Shown here: one piece after another, positions 42,360 to 50,378 of the stretch
Layout of the letters: each line of letters opens with the position of its first letter
How positions within the stretch are numbered: the stretch's first letter is position 1
Assembly: GCF_900142985.1 (NCBI RefSeq)
Contig: NZ_LT670849.1
Coordinates: 1,302,001-1,366,000, forward strand
DNA length: 64,000 bases
Direction of reading: 5' to 3'
Source of the DNA: Bradyrhizobium erythrophlei
GTDB lineage: Bacteria; Pseudomonadota; Alphaproteobacteria; Rhizobiales; Xanthobacteraceae
Notes under the pieces: generated by a model
The model's database searches: none
What the model saw: the letters and a program-made list of their open reading frames with translations, nothing else
Told to the model about the DNA's origin: nothing
Made by a program: the position numbers and the translations under genes

Positions 42360-42881
42360 TCAGACGATCCCGGCGGCGACCTGTCCGCGCAACCGCTCGA
42401 GGCTGAGCAGCGTGTTGGCGCAGGCCACCGCTACGCCCACACCCTTGGCCGCGAAATGCCGGTGCAGGAAATCCGCATCCGCGGTTTCGCGGAATTGCTG
42501 CGGCGTCACCACCGCCGAAAACACCGGAATCTCGGTGCGCAACTGCACGTCCATCAGCGCCCTGATCACGGTCTCGGCGACATACGCGTCATCGACCACG
42601 AGGCCGGCCGCCACGATCGCGGTGTAACGGCGCGTCTTGGCGAGCAACTGCACATGCAACGGAATCTCGAAGGAACCCGGCACCTCGAACACGTCGATAT
42701 GGGCGCGCGCGATGTGACGCGCCTCGATCTCGGCGAGGAAGGCTTCGCGGCATTCGGCGACGACGTCGCGATGCCAGGCCGACTGCACGAAGGCCACGCG
42801 CTGCGGTTTTGTAAATCGCGGATGGACCGGTGCCTGTTCAGAAGCATCAGACGTTCCGGCTTCCTGCGTCGTTTGATTCAT
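42360..42881 (-). CDS. ribH: 6,7-dimethyl-8-ribityllumazine synthase, type II (RibH2-like)
   Basis: Penultimate enzyme of riboflavin synthesis, joining 5-amino-6-ribitylaminouracil with dihydroxybutanone phosphate. 173 residues. PRFTKPQRVAFVQSAWHRDVV, substrate loop DVFEVPGSFEIPLHVQLL, VVDDAYVAETVIRALMDVQL. The sequence matches the second, decameric lumazine synthase class known from Brucella and rhizobia rather than the icosahedral form. ATG at 42881 has GAGG upstream. No FMN riboswitch consensus (GGGGCAGGGTGAAATTCC) was found in the upstream 430 bases. Divergent from the YbjN-domain gene. Confidence 0.92.
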   Translation of the reverse strand: MNQTTQEAGTSDASEQAPVHPRFTKPQRVAFVQSAWHRDVVAECREAFLAEIEARHIARAHIDVFEVPGSFEIPLHVQLLAKTRRYTAIVAAGLVVDDAYVAETVIRALMDVQLRTEIPVFSAVVTPQQFRETADADFLHRHFAAKGVGVAVACANTLLSLERLRGQVAAGIV

Positions 42882-43313
42882 GGTGCCCTCGTTCCGCGGC
42901 AAGGGCTGCAAACTACGCCCCGCGCCAGGCGAATATGGCGAGCGGCGGCGACAGCGGCAAGAACCCTTGTTGGGGTCATGGTCGGCGCCTCTCGCGATGC
43001 TTCGCAGCGGTTCCCGAGGATTCAAAAGTTAACGATTGGGCCGGCGGGCTATTCTGATTCCGATTTGTTCTCCTCGCAAAAGTTAACGCGCAAGAAGAGC
43101 TGTGGACGATTTGGCCCTAGCCTGTGGATGGACTCACCACGCCGTTGCGCCGATTCCGCAAATCACATCACTTCGTCCCGGCAAGCCCTGATCCCGACGA
43201 TACGGATCATCGGGGCGTGCGAGCCGCCACGGCGCGCTAGAAGAGTGCGCATGTCGGCGTGCCGTGTGCGTATCGCTCGTATCCGAATTTTGAAAAGGCA
43301 AGGTCGAGACGGC
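42882..43313. other. 432-base divergent intergenic region with a 12-bp direct repeat
   Basis: Holds promoters of ribH (left) and the YbjN-domain gene (right). CAAAAGTTAACG occurs at 43023-43034 and 43077-43088. Just after the second copy lie TGTGGACGA and TGTGGATGG, each two mismatches from the DnaA box TGTGGATAA. No gene or known riboswitch seen. Confidence 0.4.
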
Positions 43314-43814
43314 ATGTCCCTCCTCGAAGGCATCATCGATTCCCCGAACAATCCTCTTGCGGTCGTTGAGGATGTGGCCACCGACAATAACCTGTCGTTC
43401 GAGCGCTCTGGCGAAGACGAGGTCACGATCGTCTCCAGGGGCAACTGGACCGACTACCAGCTTTCCTTCACCTGGATGAACGAGATCGAGGCGCTGCATC
43501 TGGCCTGCGCCTTCGACATGAAGATTCCGGAACCAAGGCGCGCCGAAGTGCAGCGGCTGATCGCCGCCATCAACGAGCAGTTGTGGGTCGGGCATTTCGA
43601 TATCTGGACCCACACCGGCATGATCATGTACCGTCAGGCGCTGGTGCTGCCCGGCCGCCTCCCCGCCTCGACCGCGCAATGCGAGACCATGCTGGTCAGC
43701 GCGCTCCACGCCTGCGAGCGCTACTATCCGGCGTTCCAGTTCGTGGTCTGGGCCGGCAAGAGCGCTGCCGAGGCCATGAGCGCCGCGATGTTCGACACCG
43801 AGGGCGAGGCGTAG
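43314..43814 (+). CDS. YbjN domain protein, 166 aa
   Basis: MSLLEGIIDSPNNPLAVVEDVATDNNLSFERSGEDEV begins a YbjN-type type III secretion chaperone-like fold. It continues NWTDYQLSFTWMNEIEALHLACAFDM, WVGHFDIWTHTGMIMYRQALV and ACERYYPAFQFVVWAGKSA. The YbjN family is a predicted sensory transduction regulator related to secretion chaperones. Start ATG 43314 follows AAGGTCGAGAC. Cytosolic; partner unknown. The open frame extends to 42330 but only this segment looks like a protein. Confidence 0.84.
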   Translation: MSLLEGIIDSPNNPLAVVEDVATDNNLSFERSGEDEVTIVSRGNWTDYQLSFTWMNEIEALHLACAFDMKIPEPRRAEVQRLIAAINEQLWVGHFDIWTHTGMIMYRQALVLPGRLPASTAQCETMLVSALHACERYYPAFQFVVWAGKSAAEAMSAAMFDTEGEA

Positions 43815-43827
43815 GGCCACTCTCGCG

Positions 43828-44035
43828 TCGTCCCGGACAAGCGAGCGAAACGAGCGCGATCCGGGACCCATATGCCGCGGCAGCATTTTGTCGCCCGACG
43901 GTTGTTGCAAAAATCCCGATAGACTACGAACATCTGTGGCTATGGGTCCCTGCGTGCCGCCTTCGCTAAAGCTTCGGCGCCCCAGGAGCCCTACCCCGGC
44001 GAAGCCTTGGCGGAGACGGGTCGCAGGGACGACGG
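43828..44035. repeat. Long imperfect palindromic repeat upstream of proC
   Basis: Ends GTCGTCCCGGAC (43828) and GGGACGACGG (44026-44035) are complementary. Inner pairs include GGACCCATA with TATGGGTCC, and CGCTAAAGCTTCGGCG with its CGAAGCCTTGGCGG partner. A shortened relative of its CCGCCTTCGCTAAAGC part occurs at 54250-54285 (CCGCCTTCGCTAAGCTACGGCGG). It abuts the proC start codon. Confidence 0.6.
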
Positions 44036-44881
44036 ATGATTTGCGGTGACAGCGTGAGCGGCACAAACAGTTTGAAGAACACCTCCGGCACCATCGTTCT
44101 CGCCGGCGCGGGAAAGATGGGCGGCGCGATGCTTTCGGGCTGGCTCGCGCAGGGGCTTGATGCGCGCCACGTCGCGGTGATCGAGCCGCAGCCGTCGGAA
44201 GAAATCCGTGCGCACCTTGCCAAAGGCGTGCGCCACAACCCCTCGCCGCAGGATTGCGGAACCGTCGCCGCTTTCATGGTGGCGCTGAAGCCGCAGGCCT
44301 TTCGCGAGGCGGGACCCGTGTTGAAGCCCTATGTCGATGCGACGACGCTCGTCGTCTCGATCATGGCCGGGACGACGATGGCTTCGCTGAGCGAAGTCCT
44401 GGGCGGCCACGTCGTGCGCGCGATGCCCAACACGCCGGCTGCGATCGGGCGCGGCATCACGGTTGCGGTGGCGGCGAAGGATGTCAGCGCCACGCAGCGC
44501 GACGTCGCCGACGGCCTGCTGCGCGCGACCGGTTCGGTTGAATGGGTCACCGAAGAAGGCCTGATCGATGCGGTGACCGCGGTCTCGGGTTCCGGCCCGG
44601 CCTATGTGTTCCTGCTTGCGGAGGAACTGGCACGCGCCGGCGTTGCGGCCGGTTTGCCCGAAGAACTCGCGACCAAACTCGCGCGTGAAACCGTCGCGGG
44701 CTCGGGCGAGCTGTTGCATCGCTCGGAACTTAGCGCCGCGACGCTGCGCCAGAACGTCACCTCGCCCGCCGGCACCACGGCCGCCGCGCTGGAAGTGCTG
44801 ATGGGCAAAGACGGGCTGCAATCGCTGATGACGCGCGCGGTCGCAGCAGCGACGCGCCGTTCGAAGGAATTGGCGAAATAG
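44036..44881 (+). CDS. proC: Pyrroline-5-carboxylate reductase
   Basis: Last step of proline synthesis, reducing P5C with NAD(P)H. 281 residues. Rossmann motif TIVLAGAGKMGGAMLSG, ALKPQAF, RAMPNTPAAIGRGITV and the C-terminal signature ELARAGVAAGL with NVTSPAGTTAAALEVL. The N-terminal 18 residues before TIVLAGAG are poorly conserved, so ATG 44036 and GTG 44054 are both possible starts. A palindromic repeat touches the start codon. Decameric cytosolic enzyme in the family. Confidence 0.95.
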   Translation: MICGDSVSGTNSLKNTSGTIVLAGAGKMGGAMLSGWLAQGLDARHVAVIEPQPSEEIRAHLAKGVRHNPSPQDCGTVAAFMVALKPQAFREAGPVLKPYVDATTLVVSIMAGTTMASLSEVLGGHVVRAMPNTPAAIGRGITVAVAAKDVSATQRDVADGLLRATGSVEWVTEEGLIDAVTAVSGSGPAYVFLLAEELARAGVAAGLPEELATKLARETVAGSGELLHRSELSAATLRQNVTSPAGTTAAALEVLMGKDGLQSLMTRAVAAATRRSKELAK

Positions 44882-44891
44882 TTTTTCTCTT

Positions 44892-45019
44892 CCGTCATGG
44901 CCGGGCATAGCCGTTCGAAGAACGGCGTCGCTTCCGCTCGCCTATGACCCGGCCATCCACGAATCTTTTTGCCATCGGCGCTAAAGACGTGGATGCCCGG
45001 CACAAGGCCGGGCATGACG
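44892..45019 (+). repeat. Dispersed repeat R3, copy a
   Basis: CCGTCATGGCCGGGCATAGC at the start and ACGTGGATGCCCGGCACAAG then GCCGGGCATGACG at the end. The two ends are partly complementary (GCCGGGCAT), so it folds. A direct second copy lies at 45683-45803. The two flank the thioesterase-tautomerase pair. Confidence 0.85.
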
Positions 45020-45039
45020 AACGGAGGATAGGGTTAGTT

Positions 45040-45435
45040 CTAAATCCCGCCGAACTGCTTGGTAAAAGCCTCGATATTGACGAGGCCGCGGGCGTGACGT
45101 CCCTCGCCGATCCGGCGTTTGTCGTCGAACGCCTCGACTTCAAAGCGGATCACCCGCCGCTCGACGCCGACAACGCGCGCGAGGGTTCGTACCGTCGCAC
45201 CGACCGGCGTCGCGGCAAGATGACGGATATCGACTTCAGTGCCGACCGTGACCCAACCCGGCTCCAGGCAGGATTTGATGGCGTCGCCGGAGACCAGCTC
45301 CATCTCCAGGATCATCATCGGCGTCGCATAGACCATCGGCATGCCGGGAACGAAATGCCCGACCGTGCGCTCGGGCGGCACGATCAGGCTGCGTTCGGCG
45401 CTCATGCCGACCTTGATGACGTCACGTGCGTCCAT
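45040..45435 (-). CDS. Hot-dog thioesterase, FlK-like
   Basis: 131 residues. AERSLIVPPERTVGHFVPGMPMVYATPMMILEME places Thr and Glu in the positions of the catalytic pair of fluoroacetyl-CoA thioesterase FlK. SCLEPGWVTVGTEVDIRHLAATPVG supplies the His and Gly. Hydrolyses an acyl-CoA thioester of unknown nature; FlK itself is specific for fluoroacetyl-CoA, and most homologues are not. Fifteen bases after the tautomerase gene, same strand; flanked by R3 repeats on both sides. Confidence 0.85.
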   Translation of the reverse strand: MDARDVIKVGMSAERSLIVPPERTVGHFVPGMPMVYATPMMILEMELVSGDAIKSCLEPGWVTVGTEVDIRHLAATPVGATVRTLARVVGVERRVIRFEVEAFDDKRRIGEGRHARGLVNIEAFTKQFGGI

Positions 45436-45450
45436 GGACGACGCTGCGCG

Positions 45451-45654
45451 TCACTTCTTCGCCGCGGCGGCGCGCTCGACGAAAGTCTTGCCGCCCTTCA
45501 TCTTGTGGGCGAGCGGCGCCTCGTTGATCTGAATAACGACGGCGTCGGCATCGACGCCAAGATTCTTCACCAGCGCCTGCGTGATATCGCGCATCATGCC
45601 GGCCTTCTGCTCATCGGTGCGGCCGACGGCCATGCTGACGGTGATTTCGGGCAT
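45451..45654 (-). CDS. 4-oxalocrotonate tautomerase family protein
   Basis: 67 residues beginning MPEITVSMAVGRTDEQKAGM. The N-terminal Pro after Met removal is the general base of this family. Remaining residues follow the beta-alpha-beta fold (ITQALVKNLGVDADAVVIQINEAP). AGGAGAAAGAA upstream of 45654 fixes the start. Usually a homo-hexamer that isomerises unsaturated ketoacids, but small members have varied substrates. Probable operon with the thioesterase. Confidence 0.9.
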   Translation of the reverse strand: MPEITVSMAVGRTDEQKAGMMRDITQALVKNLGVDADAVVIQINEAPLAHKMKGGKTFVERAAAAKK

Positions 45655-45682
45655 TTCTTTCTCCTCATTTCCACTTCTACTT

Positions 45683-45803
45683 GCCGTCATGGCCGGGCAT
45701 AGCCGTCTGAAGGACGGCGTCGCTTCCGCTCGCCTATGTCCCGACCATCTACGTCTTCTCTATCAAACAGGACGTGGATGCCCGGCACAAGGCCGGGCAT
45801 GAC
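45683..45803 (+). repeat. Dispersed repeat R3, copy b
   Basis: Same orientation as copy a, nearly identical over both ends (CCGTCATGGCCGGGCATAGC; CACAAGGCCGGGCATGACG) with a variable middle. Located between the tautomerase start and the hisS stop. Confidence 0.85.
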
Positions 45804-45818
45804 GCCTGAATGTATTAG

Positions 45819-47315
45819 CTAACCCCATGTCACGGCATGCCGTGCCAATATTTTGCGCACAGCCGTCACGAGTTCGCTTTCGTCGACCTCGGTTTGCGCC
45901 TCGGCCTGCTTTTTCAGATATTCCTCGCGGTCTTCTGTGTCGGTGAGGCCTGCGCCGAGGATGAGATCCTTGACCTGAACCTTGCCCTTCGCCTTCTCGT
46001 CCGAGCCCTGGATGATCACGCACGGCGCATTGCGGCGATCGGCATATTTGAGCTGGTTGCCCATGTTCTTCGGGTTGCCCAGATAAAGCTCGGCGCGGAT
46101 TCCGGCGTTGCGTAGTTCTGCGACCATTTTCTGGTAATCGGCGACGCGATCGCGGTCGAACACCGTGACAACTACGGGGCCGGACTCAGCGCGCGTATCG
46201 AGCTTGCCGAGCAGCGTGAGCGCAGCCTGCAAGCGCGACACCCCGATGGAAAATCCGGTTGCCGGCACCACCTCGCCGCGGAAGCGCGAGACGAGGCCAT
46301 CGTAGCGTCCGCCGCCACCGACCGAGCCGAAGCGCACGGGGCGGCCTTTTTCGTCTTTGGTGTCGAGCAGAAGCTCAACCTCGAAAACCGGACCAGTGTA
46401 ATATTCGAGGCCACGGACGACCGAGGGATCGATCATGATCCGGTCCGAGCCGTAGCCGGACGCCGCGACAAGTTTGCCGATGTCTTCCAGCTCTTCGCAG
46501 CCCTGCTGTCCGATCTTGCTGTCACGCAATCGCGGATCGACCGGCCCATCACCCTGTTCGACCGATGAGACCACGAGCGCGATGTCCGCTTCCTTCAGCC
46601 CGGCGCCCTTGGTGAAATCGCCTGACTCGTCCTTGCGGCCTTCGCCGAGCAATTGTTTGACGCCGGCGATGCCTAGCCGATCGAGCTTGTCGACCGCGCG
46701 CATCACCGTGAGCCATTGGCCGTCATCTGAAATGCCAAGCGCATCGCGCACCCCGTCCAGCACCTTGCGGTTATTCACCTTCACCACATAGGAGCCGCGG
46801 GGAATGCCGAGCGCTTCCATGGTATCGGCGGCCATCATGCACATTTCGGCGTCGGCCGCCGCGCTCGACTGTCCACCGGCAGCGGTGCCGATCGTGTCGG
46901 CATCGAACTGCACGAACTGGCGGAAGCGGCCGGGACCGGGCTTCTCGTTGCGATAGACATAGCCGAAACGATAGGAGCGATAAGGCAGCACCAGGTTTTC
47001 GGTGCCGTAGCGCTCGGCGACGTAACGGGCGAGCGGCGCGGTGAGATCATAGCGCAGCGACAGCCATTGCTCGTCGTCGTCCTGGAACGAGAACACGCCT
47101 TCGTTGGGCCGGTCCTGATCGGGCAGGAACTTGCCGAGCGCGTCGGTATATTCGATCGCGGGCGTCTCGACCGGCTCGAAACCATAGCGCTCGTAGACGG
47201 CGCGGATCTTCTCCACCATCTGCCGCGTCGCGTTGATCGCGGCGGGGCCGCGGTCTTCCAGCCCGCGCGGCAGGCGCGCCTTCAGCTTTTGCGGCTTTTT
47301 TGGTTTGTCGGCCAT
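45819..47315 (-). CDS. hisS: Histidyl-tRNA synthetase
   Basis: Class II aminoacyl-tRNA synthetase, 498 residues. Motif 2 region [20 protein letters not shown], histidine-binding [14 protein letters not shown], motif 3 [15 protein letters not shown] and the C-terminal anticodon domain with [21 protein letters not shown]. The ATG at 47315 (MADKPKKPQ) is preferred over a frame open to 47468 that passes through repeat R2. An N-terminal Lys-rich stretch precedes [10 protein letters not shown]. Confidence 0.97.
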   Translation of the reverse strand: MADKPKKPQKLKARLPRGLEDRGPAAINATRQMVEKIRAVYERYGFEPVETPAIEYTDALGKFLPDQDRPNEGVFSFQDDDEQWLSLRYDLTAPLARYVAERYGTENLVLPYRSYRFGYVYRNEKPGPGRFRQFVQFDADTIGTAAGGQSSAAADAEMCMMAADTMEALGIPRGSYVVKVNNRKVLDGVRDALGISDDGQWLTVMRAVDKLDRLGIAGVKQLLGEGRKDESGDFTKGAGLKEADIALVVSSVEQGDGPVDPRLRDSKIGQQGCEELEDIGKLVAASGYGSDRIMIDPSVVRGLEYYTGPVFEVELLLDTKDEKGRPVRFGSVGGGGRYDGLVSRFRGEVVPATGFSIGVSRLQAALTLLGKLDTRAESGPVVVTVFDRDRVADYQKMVAELRNAGIRAELYLGNPKNMGNQLKYADRRNAPCVIIQGSDEKAKGKVQVKDLILGAGLTDTEDREEYLKKQAEAQTEVDESELVTAVRKILARHAVTWG

Positions 47316-47367
47316 GATGCGCGCGTTGGTATCAGCCGAAATGCGAGGCGGCAACTGTTGCTGCGTT

Positions 47368-47483
47368 CTCCGGATGCTGTGCAGCGCCCTTCGCGGTGCG
47401 CTGCTGATCCTGGGTCCATTGGGAGCTACGTAGGTCCCGGCTCTGCGGAGCAGCGTTGCACGCTGCACCGCGTCCGGGACACG
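47368..47483 (+). repeat. Dispersed repeat family R2, copy d (short form)
   Basis: TCTCCGGATGCTGTGCAGCG to CGCGTCCGGGACACG. Lacks the GCGCGTGAACGCGC insert of copies b and c. Between hisS and ilvE. Confidence 0.75.
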
Positions 47484-47511
47484 ACAGTCCTGCGCCGTAC
47501 CGTCTCCGTCC

Positions 47512-48591
47512 TCACAAAACCTTTTTTATCCAGTTATGCGGATCGTTGGTGCGGCCGTACTGGATGTCGACCAGCTTCTTGCGCAGCCCCATGGCGACCG
47601 GACCGGCCGCGCCGCCGCTGATCGCAAAATCGCCGTTCGCCGAGCACACCTTGCCGATCGGCGAGATGACGGCCGCGGTGCCGCAGGCGAAGGCTTCCTT
47701 GAGCTTGCCGCTGGCGGCATCCTTGCGCCACTGGTCGATCGAATAGGCTTCCTCGCGCACGCGCACGCCGGAATCCTTCATCAGCGCGATGATGGAGTCG
47801 CGGGTGATGCCGGGCAGGATCGTGCCGAGCGGCGGCGTCAGCATCGAGCCGTCGTCGAACACGAAGAAAATGTTCATGCCGCCGAGTTCCTCGATGTAGC
47901 GGCGCTCGATCGCATCGAGGAACACCACCTGGTCGCAGCCGTGGTCGATCGCCTCGGCCTGCGCGCGCAGGCTGGCCGCATAGTTGCCGCCGCATTTGAC
48001 GGCGCCAGTGCCGCCGATCGCGGCGCGCGTGTAATTCTCCGACACCCAGATCGACACCGGCGCCGGCCCGCCCTTGAAATAGGAACCGACCGGCGAGGCA
48101 ATGACGGAAAAGATGTATTCTGCGGACGGTTTGACGCCGAGGAAGACCTCGCTCGCGATCATGAACGGCCGCAGGTAAAGACTGCCCTCGCCGCCCGGGA
48201 TCCAGGCGCGGTCGATGCGCACGAGTTGTTCGACCGCCTCGATGAAGACGTCCTCCGGCAATTTCGCCATCGCCATGCGCTCGGCCGAATTCTGGAAGCG
48301 CCTGGCATTGGCATCGGGCCGGAACAGGTTCACGCCGCCATCGTCGCGCCGGTAGGCCTTGAGGCCCTCGAAAATCTCCTGTGCGTAGTGCAGGACGGCG
48401 CCGGCCGGATCGAGCGGGAAATTCGCGCGCGATTCGATCCGCGCGCTGTGCCAGCCCTGCCCTTGCGTGTAACGGACGATGGCCATGTGATCGCTGAAAA
48501 TGCGGCCGAAGCCGGGATTTTCGAGCTTGGCCTCTCGCTCCTTCTCGGGCGTCGGATTGGCGGAAGGGCGGATATCGAATTTCAAACTCAT
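47512..48591 (-). CDS. ilvE: Branched-chain amino acid aminotransferase
   Basis: Transfers the amino group in the last step of Leu, Ile and Val synthesis. 359 residues, the longer bacterial form. Family strings: [38 protein letters not shown] Lys in [12 protein letters not shown] (near 198), [14 protein letters not shown] and [15 protein letters not shown] 48591 with GAGG upstream; the frame open to 48660 adds Arg-rich residues. Fold type IV PLP enzyme. A MarR-led operon lies about 500 bases away on the other strand. Confidence 0.96.
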   Translation of the reverse strand: MSLKFDIRPSANPTPEKEREAKLENPGFGRIFSDHMAIVRYTQGQGWHSARIESRANFPLDPAGAVLHYAQEIFEGLKAYRRDDGGVNLFRPDANARRFQNSAERMAMAKLPEDVFIEAVEQLVRIDRAWIPGGEGSLYLRPFMIASEVFLGVKPSAEYIFSVIASPVGSYFKGGPAPVSIWVSENYTRAAIGGTGAVKCGGNYAASLRAQAEAIDHGCDQVVFLDAIERRYIEELGGMNIFFVFDDGSMLTPPLGTILPGITRDSIIALMKDSGVRVREEAYSIDQWRKDAASGKLKEAFACGTAAVISPIGKVCSANGDFAISGGAAGPVAMGLRKKLVDIQYGRTNDPHNWIKKVL

Positions 48592-48840
48592 AGCCTCGTT
48601 TCCCGTTATTCTCGACCGGCGCGATCGCCGGCTGGCCCCGGCCATGCCTCTTTCGGGCACGCTGGTTCAATAGGACCGGAACTGCCCCTCACCTGCCGTG
48701 CGGCAAGCCGTCCACCGGGCACGTCGTTAGGACATGCTTTTGTGAGGCGCGGAAGTCCAGTATGTTTGCCGAAATGCCGCTCGACAATCGTAGGGTCAAC
48801 CCATTCGAAGGCTCGGTCGCCTTCCGGCCTCCTTCGGCCG
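48592..48840. other. 249-base intergenic, no gene seen
   Basis: Contains the ilvE promoter region. Adjacent to double-hairpin element B. Open frames are not convincing. Confidence 0.4.
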
Positions 48841-49007
48841 CTAGTGCCCGCTTTCCGAAGTTCGTGCTACGTCTCAGCGGCACCTTTCACGAACTTCGGA
48901 AAGTCACGGGCACTAGCAAATTTATGGTTCTAGTACCGCTTTTCCATTTGAAGTTCCTGAGAGAATTCGCCGCTTGCGCCGCAGGAACTTCAAATGGGCG
49001 GGACTAG
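48841..49007 (-). repeat. Double-hairpin dispersed element, copy B (167 bp)
   Basis: Hairpin 2 as in copy A: CTAGTGCCCG (48841-48850) with CGGGCACTAG (48907-48916), inner CTTTCCGAAGTTCGTG arms. Linker CAAATTTATGGTT. Hairpin 1: CTAGTACCGC (48930-48939) with GCGGGACTAG (48998-49007), interior GAATTCGCCGCTT. Read in reverse, the order of hairpins and the interior block match copy A over the full length. Confidence 0.88.
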
Positions 49008-49079
49008 CAGCATCACGACCCGCTTGAAACGACGCAATATTTCGTCGCGGGCGACGGTTTTGTAACATTGAACCCAAGA

Positions 49080-49100
49080 TATGTCAATATGGCTGACATA
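49080..49100. promoter_or_regulatory. Inverted repeat overlapping the marR-type start codon
   Basis: TATGTCA (49080-49086), 7-base spacer ATATGGC (containing the ATG at 49089), TGACATA (49094-49100). Perfect symmetry, 21 bp, the usual size of a MarR dimer site. Position across the start suggests autorepression. Confidence 0.6.
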
Positions 49101-49634
49101 ATTTTATCACGCCCATCGTCGGCTGCCGGCTCCAAGCCGAACGAGACGCGTTCGGCGGCCGCCGGGCTGCGCTGGGACATCATCGAGCTCCTGTTTTTCG
49201 CCTACCGCGATTTCGTCGGCGACGCCGACCACGAGCTCGAGGCGTTCGGCTTCGGACGCGCGCATCACCGCGTGATGCATTTCGTCTACCGCTACCCCGG
49301 CCTGAAGGTCGCCGACCTGCTCGACGTGTTGCGCATCACCAAGCAATCGCTCGGGCGCGTGCTGAAGCAACTGCTCGACGAAGGCTATATCGTGCAGAAG
49401 GCGGGCAACAACGATCGCCGCCAGCGCCTTCTTTTCGCCACCGCCAAGGGCGAGGCGCTAGTGACCAAGCTCGCAGGATTGCAAACCGAGCGGCTCAACA
49501 ACGCGCTAAGTGGCATCGAGCCGGCCGGGCTCGAGGCCGTCAAGCAATTCCTGCGCGCGATGATCGATCGTGACGATCCCGACAAGGTGCTGGAAGCCAT
49601 CTTTGGCGCCACGCCTTCGACCGGCAAGACTTGA
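49089..49634 (+). CDS. MarR-family transcriptional regulator
   Basis: 181 residues. Winged helix: AFGFGRAHHRVMHFVYRYPG, KVADLLDVLRITKQSLGRVL (recognition helix) and the wing GYIVQKAGNNDRRQRLLFATAKG. This is the MarR signature DRRQR. An N-terminal extension of about 30 residues precedes the core. The ATG at 49089 lies inside a 21-bp palindrome; a TTG at 49068 would add seven residues. It is followed 11 bases later by a response regulator and then a histidine kinase, so it opens a three-gene regulatory operon. Ligand unknown. Confidence 0.9.
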   Translation: MADIILSRPSSAAGSKPNETRSAAAGLRWDIIELLFFAYRDFVGDADHELEAFGFGRAHHRVMHFVYRYPGLKVADLLDVLRITKQSLGRVLKQLLDEGYIVQKAGNNDRRQRLLFATAKGEALVTKLAGLQTERLNNALSGIEPAGLEAVKQFLRAMIDRDDPDKVLEAIFGATPSTGKT

Positions 49635-49645
49635 GGGAACCAGAC

Positions 49646-50368
49646 GTGGCCGAAGCCGCAACCATCGCACGCACACGGCGAGAGCCAGCCGACGACGCGC
49701 CGCATCTTCTGCTGGTCGACGACGACCGCCGTATCCGCGATCTGTTGTCGCGTTTTCTGTGCGGCGAAGGCTACCGAGTCACCACCGCGATGAGCGCCAA
49801 GGACGCCCGCGCCAAGCTCAACGGCCTGCATTTCGATCTGTTGATCCTCGACGTGATGATGCCGGGCGAGACCGGCTTCGATCTCGCCCGATTCATCCGA
49901 ACTTCGTCCTCGGTTCCGATCGTCATGCTGACGGCGCGCCACGAAGCCGAAAGCCGGATCGAAGGCCTGCAGATCGGCGCCGACGACTACGTCGCAAAGC
50001 CGTTCGAGCCGCGCGAGCTTTCGCTACGGATCAACAACATCCTCAAGCGCACGGCCCCGCCGCCGGTCGAGACGCTGGAGCAGATCGCGTTTGGGCCGTA
50101 CGTCTATCATCTGGAGCGCGGCGAGTTGCGCCAAAACGAGGAAGTCATTCGCCTCACCGATCGCGAGCGCGACATGTTGCGGGTTCTGGCGCTGGCGCGC
50201 GGCGAAACGGTGCCGCGCAATGCGCTGACGGGCGATGGCACGGTGAACGAGCGCGCAGTCGACGTGCAGATCAACCGCCTGCGCCGCAAGATCGAGCGCG
50301 ATCCGGCCAATCCGTTGTTCTTGCAGGCGGTGCGCGGCATCGGCTATCGCCTGGTCGCCTCTCCCTGA
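49646..50368 (+). CDS. OmpR-family response regulator
   Basis: 240 residues. Receiver: LLLVDDDRRIRDLL, Asp in FDLLILDVMMPGETG, Thr in VIVMLTARHE-type strand and Lys in DYVAKPFEPREL. The C-terminal winged helix has IRLTDRERDMLRVLALARG and the recognition end VDVQINRLRRKIERDP. The GTG at 49646 follows GAGGGAACC; a TTG at 49631 would overlap the marR stop. DNA-binding regulator phosphorylated by the kinase encoded 10 bases downstream. Confidence 0.93.
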   Translation: MAEAATIARTRREPADDAPHLLLVDDDRRIRDLLSRFLCGEGYRVTTAMSAKDARAKLNGLHFDLLILDVMMPGETGFDLARFIRTSSSVPIVMLTARHEAESRIEGLQIGADDYVAKPFEPRELSLRINNILKRTAPPPVETLEQIAFGPYVYHLERGELRQNEEVIRLTDRERDMLRVLALARGETVPRNALTGDGTVNERAVDVQINRLRRKIERDPANPLFLQAVRGIGYRLVASP

Positions 50369-50378
50369 GCCGATTAGA

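Noticed and set aside
42882..43313. FMN riboswitch upstream of the lumazine synthase gene
   Set aside because: I looked for the conserved RFN core words in the minus-strand leader and did not find them.
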